A stretch of 64,000 bases of DNA, taken from NCBI GenBank assembly GCA_958510825.1, contig OY294048.1, positions 21,159,589 to 21,223,588 of the forward strand. The letters run 5' to 3'. Source of the DNA: Brachypterus glaber. Taxonomy: Eukaryota; Arthropoda; Insecta; Coleoptera; Kateretidae. The notes under the pieces are model-generated. The model searched no databases, had not been told where the DNA came from, and saw only the letters and a list, made by a program, of their open reading frames with translations. Position numbers and translations under genes: made by a program. This document shows positions 53,798-64,000 of this stretch, in pieces; positions within the stretch are counted from its first letter, which is position 1, and the number at the start of each line of letters is the position of its first letter.

Positions 53798-56700
53798 TCT
53801 CTTTTTGACATTTCTTTCGTGTGAGAGAGGTACGTGAGCTATTTTGTTTTAAATTTTCTTATATTTTACCAGTTTTTCCAGTGAAAAATTAATAAAATTT
53901 AGTTTTTTTGACTGCCTTACATTATTATTTAATATTCGTCGATTATAAATTTAGACGATTTGCAAATATTTTTTACTAAAACTAGTTAACATGTGAGTCG
54001 TAATTTTTAACGTTATCTTTATTTTCAGTAAACTCCATACAAAATGCAATTGTGTTTCCGTGGGCAAAGCACCCATGTGCTTGAATGTAATGGTGCCGAA
54101 TCTATCGCCGATATTAAGGTAAGAAATAAATATTTTTGTTTGAGGTTATGTAAAGTACTTATTTCTGGCTATTTTAGAGCCGTATAGCTGCTTTGGAAGG
54201 ATTACAAGCATCAGAAATCAGCTTGTATGCTGCTGGATCCCCAGTTTCTGATGATAGCTGCGTTTCTGCTTTCGAAACCACTGACATTGAATTAACTGTT
54301 GGATTACCTGGTGGTAAAGTTCACGGTTCTTTAGCTCGTGCTGGTAAGTACCTCAATTTTGATAGTTATTTTGTAAGATAAATTAATACTCAGTTTTATA
54401 TCACTGCAGGACATCTTGTGGGCACTCAATATCAATAAGTAAAGTAATAAAAAGTAGCTTTTTACTTCTTTTTTCATAATTAAATTATTTTAAAATTTTT
54501 ATTTTACCTGTTTCACTCGAGGTTTCACCCACATTAAAAAAAAAACTTTAACCTGCCAAAAGACAATGTTTATATTATGGGTTATTTATACAATCTACAT
54601 TCCAATTAGAACTAGTTAAAATAACATATTTAGTTTTTTACTTTGGGAGCGTTCAAGTATTAACGCAAAATTTGGCCATTTTTGACCATGTAACGGGGCG
54701 TAACATTTTATAGGGTATAGGGCCGCAGATACAATTTTTTGACCTTGAACTCATTTTGGGACTGTAATTTTTGTGTATTTATGTATTTTTCACAAAAACC
54801 GAATTTTTTAAAATATCTCATGATCAGTGCATCCCAGGACAAAAAACGTTCTATATGAAAATAAAGAGGACCAAATTTCCAAAATTTTTTGTCATATGTA
54901 TTTTTTTCTACTACTCATAATTAATTCACAGCACCCCCTTAAACGTTACATTAAATGTTTCTAGTGTTTTACTTTCTTTTTAGAAAAAACCAAAAATTTT
55001 CTTTATTAGTCAATAAGGCATGCCTCTCAAAACATATTGAGTAAAATAAGATTCTTTTAATTTTTTTTGTAAAATTACAAATTTTGAAATAATTTACTCA
55101 TTTGTGCTCCATTATCTCGAGATTCAGGAAACCGATTTTCGATTGAAAATCCCCATTGTATTAGGCATGAAAAAACCTTTAAAATGGTATGTAACATGTC
55201 CTCTTTTCTTGGATCCTTAACAACGCCGGCATAGATTTTAAAAACCTAAAAATTCGGAAAATCTATGCCGCCATTGTTAAGGATCCAAGAAAATGTTACA
55301 TGTCATTTTAAAGTTTTTCATGCCTAATACAATGGCAATTTTCAATCGAAAATCGGTTTACTGAAGAAGAAGAAACCGCCAGATGTTTTTTTTTTTATAA
55401 TAATATTTATTGGAAATTTTCCAAAGGGATAATGATCGATGTCTTTCTGCCCAGATTTAAAAAAAAATACAGTGTAGTATAAAAACTTAACAGATAAAGC
55501 TAGCTAGCAATTTGTAACAAAAAAAATAATAAATATAAAAATAAATTAATAGAATACTAAATCGGTTTTAATAAATGTCTGTCACTGCTGTGCTATGTCC
55601 AAGAGGTGATGGTACAGAGGAGTTGCTGGGTGTTGTCTTTTGGATGTACTGGTGGGATCAGTGAATGATAGCATACATCTGACCTTATTCATATTGCTTG
55701 TGCTGCTTGCAGCTAAGTCATCTGAAACTGTGTTGGATGGGTTTGATTGATGTGCTCTCATACAGAAGGTCATTTGATGGGTTAAAGAGATAGTTGTTTG
55801 GGTTTTAAACCTATAGTGCGGTGCCGTGAATTGGTTATAAGTCGTACAAAAAAATACATATAACAAAATATTTTAGAATTTGGTCCTCTTTATTTTCATA
55901 TGAAACTTTTTTTTGCCCTAGGATGCACCGATCTTGATATATTTGTAAAAATCCGGTTTTTGTGAAAAAATTCGTCAAAAAAATGACAGTTCCAAATCCA
56001 TTTCAAGGTCACAATTTTTTTTTTATATTATTCACAGCGCCAGCGCTAGAATAATATACGGTAGTTTCGAATTTTCAAAAAAAATCAAAAATCGCCTAGA
56101 CAAAAAATTCTTGGATATAAATTTGTTTCATGAAAAAATAAGCAACTTTTTTTTTCAAAAGTCCGTCTGTCTGTGTCCGATGTCAAGATTTTTGTAGTCA
56201 CGATAAGTCGAGAACAATTAATCCGATCGTATTGAAATTTTCAGGAAAAATCAAGTTCTATGAGGTGAAGATCCCTATTGTTTTTGAAAGTATTCCCCCC
56301 AAAAACAAAAAAATTATGGGGGGTTAAACTTTTAAAAAAATCGAATGCTGAAAGAAAATTCCGATTAACGTGATTTTTATCAGATAAAAAATACTTTTAT
56401 TATAAGGATCAATTCAACAAAAAAAAAAAAAAAAATAAAGAAAAAAAATTAAAAAAAAATTAAAAAAATTAAAAAAAATAAAGTTTTTAGGATTTTTTTA
56501 TTTTTTTTTTGTTTTTCGCAAAAATTGAAAAAAATTGAAAAATTATAAAAAAGTTTTGAAGAATTTTTTTTTTTTCAATAATTTTTCGTTTTTTTAAAAA
56601 GATCTTTTTAAATAAAAAATGGATTTTTTGTTATTTTTTTTTAATTTGGGAAATGCAATATACTATTTACTGTGAATAATATATAATGGAATGCATATAC

Positions 56701-57698
56701 ATATCTTCACGGCTTGTTTTATTTTCGGCCCTAAGCCCTATAAAATCAAACCAAAATCAAAACTACCTGAATTACTTTTAGGTAAAACTACCTGACCTCC
56801 GAACTACATTTTAAATGTTACATTTGTGTAGTAAAAGTTAAAATCAATCAGTTTTTAGTAAAAATGAAAATCAATCAGTTTGGCAGTTTAATGAATGCAA
56901 TGAAAGTTGTTTATTTGTAGTACCAGCAGACTGACCACATTGTGGCAAATGCCGCCTGGGTCCCGAGCCTAAATGGGACCCTTGGGGCCCCAGGCCTGTA
57001 AATAAATAAATTCATTTTTAAAAATTTAAAAATATTACTTTGGAAACGTTCAAGTAGTACGTAACGCAAAATGAACCAAAATTCATACACTTCATACCTC
57101 GGTTCTCGCGATATTTAAGGCTGTAGAGAGATTTCATATTTTGGCTACCCCCCCCTGTAGCCAAAATATGAAATCTCTATAATCTATAATAACGCGAGAA
57201 CCGGGGTATGAAGTGTATGAATTTTGGTACAATTTGCGTTTGGACTTTTTAATAATGAGTAATACTTGAACGTTTCCTTAGCGCGTTATTACGTCACTAG
57301 TAAATATTAGGTTTACTTTTAAAAAAATGTTCATAGATCTCAAACAATTTTTTTACATTGATTTTGTGGGATGAAACTTAAATTTGGAGGGACTTTTTTA
57401 CGATGGGTCCCACATTAAATTGCTGCCCTGAGAAAATTTTGTCACTTTGCCACTGTGTAGCACAAAATGGATTGTTAACTATTATTATTATTATTATTGG
57501 ATTTATTTGTTAAGAAATGTTTTTAACTTTTTTATAGGTAAAGTAAAGGGACAAACACCCAAAGTTGAAAAACAAGAAAAGAAAAAGAAGAAGACTGGCC
57601 GTGCTAAGAGACGCATCCAATACAACAGAAGATTTGTAAATGTTGTGGCCACTTTCGGACGCAGGCGCGGACCAAACTCCAACTCCCCAGCTACATAA
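53798..57698 (+). CDS. RpS30: RpS30/FAU: ubiquitin-like protein fused to ribosomal protein eS30, 133 residues
   Basis: Precursor cleaved after a Gly-Gly to release a ubiquitin-like protein and eS30 of the small cytosolic ribosomal subunit. Coding exons 54044-54118, 54178-54343 and 57538-57698 give 402 bases and 133 residues, as in human FAU. The ubiquitin-like part (residues 1-71, ending LPGG) is diverged. The eS30 part (from [10 protein letters not shown]) carries [20 protein letters not shown] and the NRRFVNVV block and ends PNSNSPAT. A non-coding first exon probably ends at 53829 (donor GTACGT); its pyrimidine-rich start (TTTCTTTCGTG near 53811) suits a 5'-TOP mRNA. The start of this span is an estimate. 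Confidence 0.95.
54044..54118 (+). CDS. RpS30: RpS30 coding exon 1
   Basis: ATG at 54044 follows an acceptor at 54028 (ATTTTCAG), so 54029-54043 is 5' UTR. It encodes [12 protein letters not shown] to IADIK. The donor GTAAGA begins at 54119, phase 0. Confidence 0.96.
54178..54343 (+). CDS. RpS30: RpS30 coding exon 2
   Basis: The acceptor is GGCTATTTTAG ending at 54177 and the donor GTAAGT begins at 54344. It contains the end of the ubiquitin-like domain, the LPGG cleavage site and the start of eS30 (KVHGSLARA). It ends in phase 1. Confidence 0.96.
55100..55370. repeat. Palindrome in the last RpS30 intron
   Basis: Arms of about 105 bases around a centre near 55243. ACCGATTTTCGATTGAAAAT is mirrored by ATTTTCAATCGAAAATCGGT, and TTGGATCCTTAACAACG by its near inverse. 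A second, outer mirror pairs about 54840-54890 with about 55870-55925 (GAAAATAAAGAGGACCAAAT and inverse). Confidence 0.65.
55390..55870 (-). mobile_element. Possible retroposon insertion with a 94-codon open frame
   Basis: On the minus strand an open frame (55866-55582) has more balanced composition than its surroundings. It is followed by GGAAATTTTCCAATAAATAT and then TATTATAAAAAAAAA, like a polyadenylated or A/T-tailed 3' end. The predicted peptide has no motif that I recognise. It lies antisense within an RpS30 intron, so it could be a retroposed cDNA piece or a LINE tail. Confidence 0.35.
56400..56660. other. A/T homopolymer-rich DNA in the RpS30 intron
   Basis: Long alternating A and T runs. 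The preceding 56160-56400 (CACGATAAGTCGAGAACAAT, TTTTCAGGAAAAATC) is a dispersed repeat also seen, inverted, at about 20480-20650. Confidence 0.5.
57041..57278. mobile_element. Palindromic MITE, second copy of the GGGAACGTTC family
   Basis: Ends TTGGAAACGTTCAAGTAGTA and the inverse CTTGAACGTTTCCTTA. The arms share ATTCATACACTTCATACC and GCTACCCCCC or GTAGCCAAAATATGAAAT with the copy at 19096-19333. It is 260 bases before the last RpS30 exon. Confidence 0.7.
57538..57698 (+). CDS. RpS30: RpS30 terminal coding exon
   Basis: The acceptor is CTTTTTTATAG ending at 57537; the stop is TAA at 57696-57698. It encodes the basic body of eS30. The intron before it is 3.2 kb and full of repeats, unusually long for a small ribosomal protein gene. 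Confidence 0.96.
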
Positions 57699-58471
57699 AT
57701 TTTTATTTTGATGCAACTATGACATACTTGTTGCTGTAAATATAAGTTTATAAAAAATTCATGTTTTTTTTTTGTATATTTGAAACCAGCTTCTTATGTT
57801 ATGTGGAGTGGAGTTATGTGGAGTATAATATAAATTTAGTAGAAATTTTTTTAAAATTACTGTTTCAGACAAAATAATAGTTTCTACAAAAAAAATTCAA
57901 AAATTTCAAAGTTGGTTAAAAAAAAATACAAGAAAAATCAGGAAATTTATTTTTTTCAGTACATTTTGTTGTCTTCCTTTTTAGTTTTTAAAGAAATGGC
58001 TACAAAATTTTTGATTCTAAAATTTTAAAGCACCCCCTTATTGTGCCACTTTTAATACAAACATGATGTCTTTATATCAAAGCTTTCTTGAGTTATAATG
58101 CATTTTTCAGACAGATTGTGGAAATCAACCTTTTTTTAGAATGTTTAAAATTAAAAAAAAAAAATAATCAAAATAGTATTTACTAAAAGTGCTACAAGAA
58201 TGGCATCTTACTCATTTAAGGGAGATACTTACAAATAAAAGTCCAAAAAAGATAAAATATTCAATATCAAATATTTTTTTGCTAGTTTGGAGTGATTTGT
58301 GACCACAATAACCTGAGATTTAAGCTAGACTAAATTTAAACCCTTACATATCTGGAACTCTAGGTATCTTATTTAGACTACTATAAAATTTTTTTTTTTT
58401 GAAAAAATTAACTTGAAAAAAAAAATATAATTTCAACATATTTTGGTTTTTTGATTTTTTTTTGTTTAAAC
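57699..58471. other. RpS30 3' UTR and AT-rich intergenic DNA
   Basis: No canonical AATAAA within 60 bases of the stop; TATAAA at about 57749 may serve. The rest has no recognised feature. Confidence 0.35.
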
Positions 58472-58627
58472 CTAGGCCTACATTGCCCTACTACGCTAAA
58501 AAGCAGTAACTCCATTTGTTGCATAGCTATATTTTCACATCAACTCTGATGTAATATTTTGAAAACACTGCTATCTGACAAATGGTTACTGTTTTCTAGC
58601 ATAGTAGGGCAGTACAGGTAGGCCTAA
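58472..58627. mobile_element. Small inverted-repeat element
   Basis: The left arm TAGGCCTACATTGCCCTACT and the inverse of the right arm (TAGGCCTACCTGTACTGCCC) share about 40 bases with a few gaps. The core contains two AGCAGTAAC/GTTACTG words. Confidence 0.55.
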
Positions 58628-58711
58628 TTAAACTGGGGAAAGAATTGTTGGCAGCAGTAAATTTTTTGTAAAATTTAAGGGGTTTGTTAACATGTTAGGA
58701 GCATATTGTTA

Positions 58712-59888
58712 CAGGGCTCCCACCAAAAATTTTCAGATTTTTATGATTTTATGACAATTTTAGGTATTTTATGACAAAATATTTGGAGAAAAAAGCGGAA
58801 ATCTTCCATTTTAAATCCTTATTCTACAGCACTATATCTCTAGCCAGGGCCGGACCGAGCGAGTCGAGCCCCGTGGAAACTTCAAAGTTTCATAAAAATG
58901 CAAGAAAGCTAGAGCTAGCACCTCAGGCGATTTTTTTTATTTAACGTTAAAGTTTTACAAACTTGAAAAGTGACGACAAAAAAAATAGTCGTCAGCCCTC
59001 CATCAACTAAGTTAGCGCCGCAGGCGAATTTTTTTACGGATTCTGTTAATTGACGTTTATTTAATACTGTAAAAAAAATGTTAAAAGCCTCGTTATAAGC
59101 CCTAGTGTCAAGGTCGAAAATTTTTACGAATTTAAAGGTCTATGATCCACTAGAAAGGACCCGCATATTTGCTCATCAAATAAAATATAAAGTAAAATAA
59201 ACTGTCGACGTCGGACTCCTCGAACCCGGGTCCCGGGGAAGCTTCCCCCTATATTCGGCCTCGTCTCTAACATCCCTTTCTTTAGTGCAGACAAAAATTA
59301 CGAACAGACCACCACTGGTTTTGGACCAGAAACTGTTTCAGCGATCTCGGAAACCCCTATATGCCAATTTTTACGAAAATACTGTAATCGTTTAAAAATT
59401 ATTACTCCTGCCCTGCAAAGATGAAGTTAAAACAGATTCAACTCAAAAATTTAAAAATGATTGCCTTGTACCCTCAGGGGATGGAGTAAGAAAATATTTA
59501 TTCCAAAACTGAGTTCAGCAACCTAAAAAACCCTGTATAGCAATTTTCACTAAAAAATATTGTAAATATTTAAAAATAATTACCCCCTGCCCGCCGGGGG
59601 TGTAGAAAAAATGTATGAACAGATTCAGTTTCAGCGACCTCAAAAACCCCCATATAGCAATTTAAAAAAAAATACGGTAATTTACGTTTCAGCTCATTTC
59701 GTTTAAGGGTCTTTCTACTTTCTACATCAAAACCAAACTAAACGTCAGAAAAAAAACTTCTCTCCCAGGTCACTATAAAGTATAAAGTTTGAGTATTTTT
59801 ATGAAATTTTATGATTTTTATGACAGTAATTTTATTTTATGACGATTTTAGGACAAATTGGGTCATTTTATGACAAGTGGGAGGCCTG
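58712..59888. mobile_element. Possible hAT-like non-autonomous element, about 1.18 kb
   Basis: The left end CAGGGCTCCCAC and the right end GTGGGAGGCCTG are near inverses. Both subterminal regions repeat TTTTATGA(C/T) words. The 8-base flanks TATTGTTA and TTATTTTA agree at only five positions, so the boundary call is weak. The interior at 59330-59690 has three degenerate units of about 130 bases containing CAAAAACCCC(C/T)ATATAGCAAT-like words. Confidence 0.35.
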
Positions 59889-60104
59889 TTATTTTATAAA
59901 ATAAAATTTATTGATCTAAATTATCACAAAATTATATATTTTACATAATTATTATAAATAGCTTGATATAGTGAACATTTTCTTGCAAGCAAGTCATGTT
60001 ACTATCATGCACTCTCTCCTACTCTATGATTCTGAATGACAAAGTGCAAAGAACATATGTTCAGGTGACTTGCTTAGGAGAAAATGTCCACTATAAATAG
60101 AAAA

Positions 60105-60632
60105 TTATACATAATGATTCCAATTGCTTCCATCTTCTGGAGTTAAATTATTAGTCACAAGAAGTACAATGTCTACAATCCACCATATACCAAGTCCACC
60201 CAATGTCAATAACTTTCCAACTGCAGTCCCAGTTTGCCCCAAACAAAACCGGTCCATTCCTAGAAATCCAAGCAATATACTATACAACAATGTGGTTGTA
60301 AAGTATTGATCAGAGTATTTAATACAAGGTACATTTCCTCTAAGAAATGACCTGTTGCCATAACACTCAATATCATCTAATACTTTGCATTCAACTCTAG
60401 TTTTTTCAACATCTTCATAAAGCATTCCCCCAAATTTAACACAGCCATATCCCAGCTCTTTTTTTTTAGTGTTATTCCCTTTAAGGTCTATAACATCTTT
60501 ACATTCAATAAACTCCCAGGAAAGATAAGAGCAATTCACCTTGGGGCCCAATGGATTGAACACTTCAAACTTTGGTAATGGTTCACTATTAACTAATACT
60601 GCTACTAGAAGGATAAATCCATATTTATACAT
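60105..60632 (-). CDS. TM2D2: TM2 domain-containing protein 2 (fly ortholog: amaretto), 175 residues
   Basis: Small membrane protein of the TM2D family; fly relatives are linked to Notch signalling, molecular role unresolved. Start ATG at 60632, stop TAA at 60105-60107, no intron. A hydrophobic signal-like N-terminus (about 1-16) precedes a luminal region with Cys pairs and motifs [21 protein letters not shown] and SFLRGN. Then come transmembrane segment 1 (about 111-126), the DRF loop motif at 127-129 ([15 protein letters not shown]), segment 2 (about 141-160, [19 protein letters not shown]) and the tail DGSNWNHYV. Length and motif order match animal TM2D2 rather than TM2D1 or TM2D3. Confidence 0.93.
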   Translation of the reverse strand: MYKYGFILLVAVLVNSEPLPKFEVFNPLGPKVNCSYLSWEFIECKDVIDLKGNNTKKKELGYGCVKFGGMLYEDVEKTRVECKVLDDIECYGNRSFLRGNVPCIKYSDQYFTTTLLYSILLGFLGMDRFCLGQTGTAVGKLLTLGGLGIWWIVDIVLLVTNNLTPEDGSNWNHYV

Positions 60633-60851
60633 TTTAGATTCATATTAAAAAGCACAAGTTTGTTTCTAGGGCTAAAAATGCGAAAATTAAATTTTAAAAC
60701 TTAATTTTTGAGGTTATGTTTATATTGACAACAGCTTCTTCTTCTTTCTCTTATCAATTTATTAGAATCGATACTACTCTAGATCCGTGATCGCAACTTC
60801 GATAGTTAGGAAAAAGTATAAAATCGATGTTTTCACAAATTGACCATTGCA

Positions 60852-61028
60852 ATGCATTTGACATGTTTTTACGGTTTACCACATATACACAGAGTATTTG
60901 AAATTGTCGGAAACGTTTCACATCGCCAAGCAAAAAGAGAAGAAGAAGATACACAGAGTATCAACAGAGATAAACTTGTTGTAGTCTCTGGTATCAATAC
61001 TGTAGTTATTACCGGTCGTTTAGTGTAA
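60852..61028 (+). CDS. Uncharacterised 58-codon open frame divergent from TM2D2
   Basis: Starts with ATG 220 bases from the TM2D2 start and reads away from it, ending TAG/TGTAA at 61026-61028. The predicted peptide (MHLTCFYGLPHIHRVFE to NTVVITGRLV) has no known domain. It contains a duplicated 12-13-base word (ATACACAGAGTAT at about 60888 and 60950). It could be a first exon of a gene sharing a bidirectional promoter, or chance. Confidence 0.2.
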   Translation: MHLTCFYGLPHIHRVFEIVGNVSHRQAKREEEDTQSINRDKLVVVSGINTVVITGRLV

Positions 61029-61167
61029 GGCTCTATAGAGCTTTAGTTTAGTGTTTGTATCGTTTATATTATAAACGATCCATAGGTTTGTTGGGGGTAA
61101 GATTACCGAGAAATAAAGTAGACCCATGTTAATGTAGAAATCTTAGCTGATGTGAGACGTAGGTACG

Positions 61168-61400
61168 CTGGTAGAAATTTAACGTTAGAATAACGTTTTT
61201 CTAACGTTGGAAAACTGTATAAAAGTACGTTATAAATTATGTAAAAATGTTCAGCTTTTTAACGTTAGAATCTAACGTTAGTTTCAAACGTTATTCCAAC
61301 CGAAAGCTAACGTTAGATTTTTAAGTTAGAAGTACATACAAATCTAACATTACATTTTAAAGTTAGAAATGCGTACGTAAAAATCTAACTTTCATTTAAA
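61168..61400. mobile_element. AACGTTAGA-rich interspersed element, third copy
   Basis: Begins CTGGTAGAAATTTAACGTTA and matches 35811-35970 closely (ACTGTATAAAAGTACGTTAT, TTTTTAACGTTAGAAT). Many direct and inverted AACGTTAG words. Confidence 0.6.
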
Positions 61401-61827
61401 AATTTTACAGGGTAATTGACCTTTAATTGGTTTTTTGACCTGCCCTAGTTTTTAGTGTTCTTTTCAGTTTTTTTTTTAAGCTTACCTACATTTTGGTGAC
61501 TTGCAATTTTATAATTAAATGTACTAAAAATAAAAATCAGGGATTGATTGTTTTTCTTTTATTACAACTATCTTTTAATAAAGAATACATTAATAATAAA
61601 ATACATATAAATAAACAATAAACAATAATAAAAAAAATATTGGATTTTTATTTTTCTACAAACTTACAATCACCAAAATTTCATAATACAAGACTTTATA
61701 TTCACACATTCTGTGATTTATTAAATGTAAATATTAATAAAAGATGATCAGTTTAAAATATTTTATTATAGGTATATTTAAAACTAATAAAATTACACAC
61801 ATTATAATTTTGTGTATATTTATAATT
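61400..61827. other. AT-rich sequence without recognised features
   Basis: Several AATAAA-like words at 61575-61630; no genes or element ends. Confidence 0.35.
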
Positions 61828-62354
61828 GAGCCGCGTTATGCAGAAAGCAACCAACCCACATTGTGAGATGACAGTAAATTGTTGAATTTTTTCCCTAATA
61901 ACTTTTAAATGTTTTAACTAAAACACCTAAAAATAACCATTTTTTTTTCTTTTTTTATAGAAAAAAATGTTAATTTAATTGGTATAATCACAGTTTGTCC
62001 AAAAAAAGTTAACCAAAATTTACGTTTCCAAAAAAGATTCGTAAAAATCTACATCAAGTGATCAACTTTGAGTAAAACCAACCAAAAAAAAAACTCATTG
62101 TGGAAGAGAGTCCCGAGAAAATTGATTATCTTTTGTTTTTCTTAAACGAGTGTTTGATCGAGTGTTTGCTTTCATCAAGATTCCGGTGCAAGGAAACGTT
62201 TTTAGAAAAAAATTGTTTCACCTGTTCATGTATCAGAACATGTAAAAAATATGCAATCTTTAATTCAATTTCTGTAAAAGATATTGGGTAAAATGTTGTG
62301 TAACCTACTGTCATCTCACAATGTGGGTTGGTAGCTTTCTGCATAACGCGGCCC
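61828..62354. mobile_element. 527-bp MITE with AATT flanks
   Basis: Ends GAGCCGCGTTATGCAGAAAG and the inverse CTTTCTGCATAACGCGGCCC. The arms are about 48 bases, running through ACCCACATTGTGAGATGACA, and the flanks are AATT (61824-61827, 62355-62358). The two short overlapping open frames at 62100-62356 have no recognised motif. Confidence 0.7.
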
Positions 62355-62414
62355 AATTAATATATTATTTTATAATTTTTTGTGTAAATTCAAAATAGTA
62401 AATAATAAAAAATA

Positions 62415-62635
62415 ATAATAATATGAAGCTGAAGTTTGCAACGTTTTTTTGCATCGAAAATTCAAATAGTATATTAAAGCACTTATTCCTTAACACGTTT
62501 TTAGTACTTTTAGTACTTTAGAAAACTCGCCGCAAGCGGCTTGTTTTCTAAACTTGTACTCGTGCGCTAAAAACGTGTTAATATTTGAATTTTCGTTGCA
62601 AAAAACGTTGCAAACTTCAGCTTCATATAATAATA
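62415..62635. mobile_element. Palindromic element with a nested TTAA-flanked MITE
   Basis: Outer arms of about 45 bases: GAAGCTGAAGTTTGCAACG at the left and CGTTGCAAACTTCAGCTTC at the right. Inside, 62494-62577 (84 bases) has ends CACGTTTTTAG and CTAAAAACGTG flanked by TTAA (62490-62493, 62578-62581). Its core hairpin is GAAAACTCGCCGCAAGCGGC. Confidence 0.65.
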
Positions 62636-62686
62636 GTAAATAAAAAGAGATGTCCCCAGCTGGATACCCGCCTTTGGACATTAAAG

Positions 62687-64000
62687 GACCCCGCATGTTT
62701 TATATGTTAATTGAATTTCCGTTAAATTAGCTAATTTTTTAGGGCCACTTGCACCAACTTTTGTTCAGGGATTATCTCGACTAAACCGAGTTTAAGTTAA
62801 AAATGCTGCGTTCTGATTGGTTGACCCTCAATTTAATCCAAGTTTAAAGTTAAACCATCGTTGGTGCAAGTGGCCCTTAATATGTTGTAGTTTATGACCA
62901 ACTGATCACAAGCTCTCGTGGGCCCAACTCAATCCTGCTTCTAGTTTTGGAGATATGGCTCATAAAAGGTTTGGCCATTTAAATCCGAAATTCTTGTTAT
63001 TTAAAATTTTTGGTGAATGCGCCAGCATAATAATGCACAAATGAGAAATGAAAAAAAAAAACTTCCGTGAAATATGCTATAAGTATTACAGCTCATAGTA
63101 TGTGCCTTTTTAAACAAAAAACTCTTATGGAAAAACTTTTGGAAACTATTCATTTCTTCTGTAATAATACTTCGGAGTGGTAAAATTGTCTGACATCGTA
63201 AAAAACACTAAAAAATACCTAATAATTATTACATATAATTCGTTTGAAATAAAATATCCATCGACCCCAATCTAACGTCATTTGAAGAGAAACGTCTTCT
63301 GTGTAATATTGATGTTGATAGCTCTTTTAGTTAGGAAGTTAATATAAAAATAACAAGATCTGAAAAAATAATATAAAACAGATTGTTTTATGGCAGATCT
63401 ATAAGTTGAATATTTACTGCATTCAAAACGAATTTTAAGAGTCCAATTAGGACCCATAGAGAAAGAAGTTTGATCACTCATATTTTCAGAATTTTCTAGT
63501 ACCACCTAAATAAAAATTCGCTCACCTCTTAGGAAAGGTTGTCAGACAATTTTACCACTCCGAAGTATTATTAGAGGGGAAATGAATAGTTTCCAAAAGT
63601 TTTTCCATAAGAGTTTATTGTTTAAAAAGGCACATACTATGAGCTGTAAAACTTATAGCATATTTCACGGAAGTTTTTTTTTCATTTCTCATTTGTGCAT
63701 TATGCTGGCGCATTTACCAAAATTTTTAAATATTTTTTTTACGACTCTAGTTTCGTAAAAATAAATAATATCTTTGGCTTAAAATGTCCTTTAACATAAG
63801 TACATAAGAACTAAGCGTAAATGTTTCTTAATAATTTCAAGAATTACAAGAATTTCGGATTTAAATGAGCCATATCTCCAAAACTAAAAGCGGGATTGAG
63901 TTGGGCCCACGAGAGCTTTTGATCAGTTGGTCATCAACTACAACATATTAAAAAATTAGCCAATTTAACGGAAATTCAATTTACATATAAAACATGCGGG
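62687..64000. repeat. Long palindrome running to the window edge
   Basis: The left arm (62687 to about 63195, CCCCGCATGTTTTATATG onwards) is mirrored by the right arm (about 63540 to 64000, ending ACATGCGGG). The centre of about 345 bases is AT-rich. The arms differ mainly by a Tourist-like MITE present only on the left. The true right end lies beyond the window. Confidence 0.85.
62742..62876. mobile_element. Tourist/Harbinger-like MITE with TTA duplication and a visible empty site
   Basis: 135 bases from GGGCCACTTGCACCAAC to GGTGCAAGTGGCCC, flanked by TTA (62739-62741, 62877-62879). The opposite palindrome arm has a single TTA (plus-strand TAA at 63949-63951) at the matching place with no element. 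Boundaries and duplication are therefore directly confirmed. Confidence 0.88.

Noticed and set aside
60124..60309. Plus-strand 61-codon frame opposite TM2D2
   Set aside because: Antisense shadow of the conserved TM2 domain.

Overview
This is eukaryotic nuclear DNA, almost certainly from an insect. It is strongly AT-rich, introns have GT-AG borders, and the cellular proteins look most like insect ones (the kinase tail and N-terminus resemble Drosophila Cdk8). A beetle or similar TE-rich insect is my guess, but the order cannot be fixed from sequence alone. Only a few percent of the window codes for cellular proteins; most of the rest is transposon-derived, often nested.

Layout. 1-5.8 kb: an LTR retrotransposon of the Ty3/gypsy type, entered inside Gag, with a textbook -1 frameshift heptamer between Gag and Pol. 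7.06-15.42 kb (+): the last four coding exons of a PTCD3-like mitochondrial ribosome/PPR protein (mS39). Its introns hold a LINE fragment, GA-rich arrays and several small inverted-repeat elements. 15.5-24.7 kb: an intergenic transposon nest, including a Penelope GIY-YIG fragment and a family with CCCAG ends. 25.01-47.46 kb (+): a complete six-exon CDK8 gene coding for 471 residues. Its 15-kb first intron carries about 80 copies of a 45-bp repeat, three tandem copies of a 1,227-bp unit and a 2.5-kb foldback element. 49.0-53.3 kb: more inverted-repeat elements. 53.8-57.7 kb (+): RpS30/FAU (ubiquitin-like protein fused to ribosomal protein eS30, 133 residues), with a TE-filled last intron. 60.1-60.6 kb (-): an intronless TM2D2 gene. 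61-64 kb: further inverted-repeat elements and a long palindrome that runs to the right edge.

The four cellular genes are ordinary housekeeping or regulatory genes (mitochondrial translation, Mediator kinase, cytosolic ribosome, TM2 membrane protein) and do not form a functional cluster. The more unusual material is in the mobile DNA. One group of elements ends in CCCAG and is flanked by two-base target duplications of varied sequence (GA, TG, TA, TC), and two of these insertions can be checked against empty sites inside the window. A second group has GGGGAA-like or related ends, TA flanks and reiterated end motifs; one member stops 17 bp before a CDK8 splice acceptor. A third is a Tourist-like family of about 135 bp with TWA duplications.

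Coordinates of genes and exons were worked out by reading splice signals and reading phase by hand. Transposon boundaries were read from terminal inverted repeats and flanking duplications; where no duplication was found the limits are approximate.
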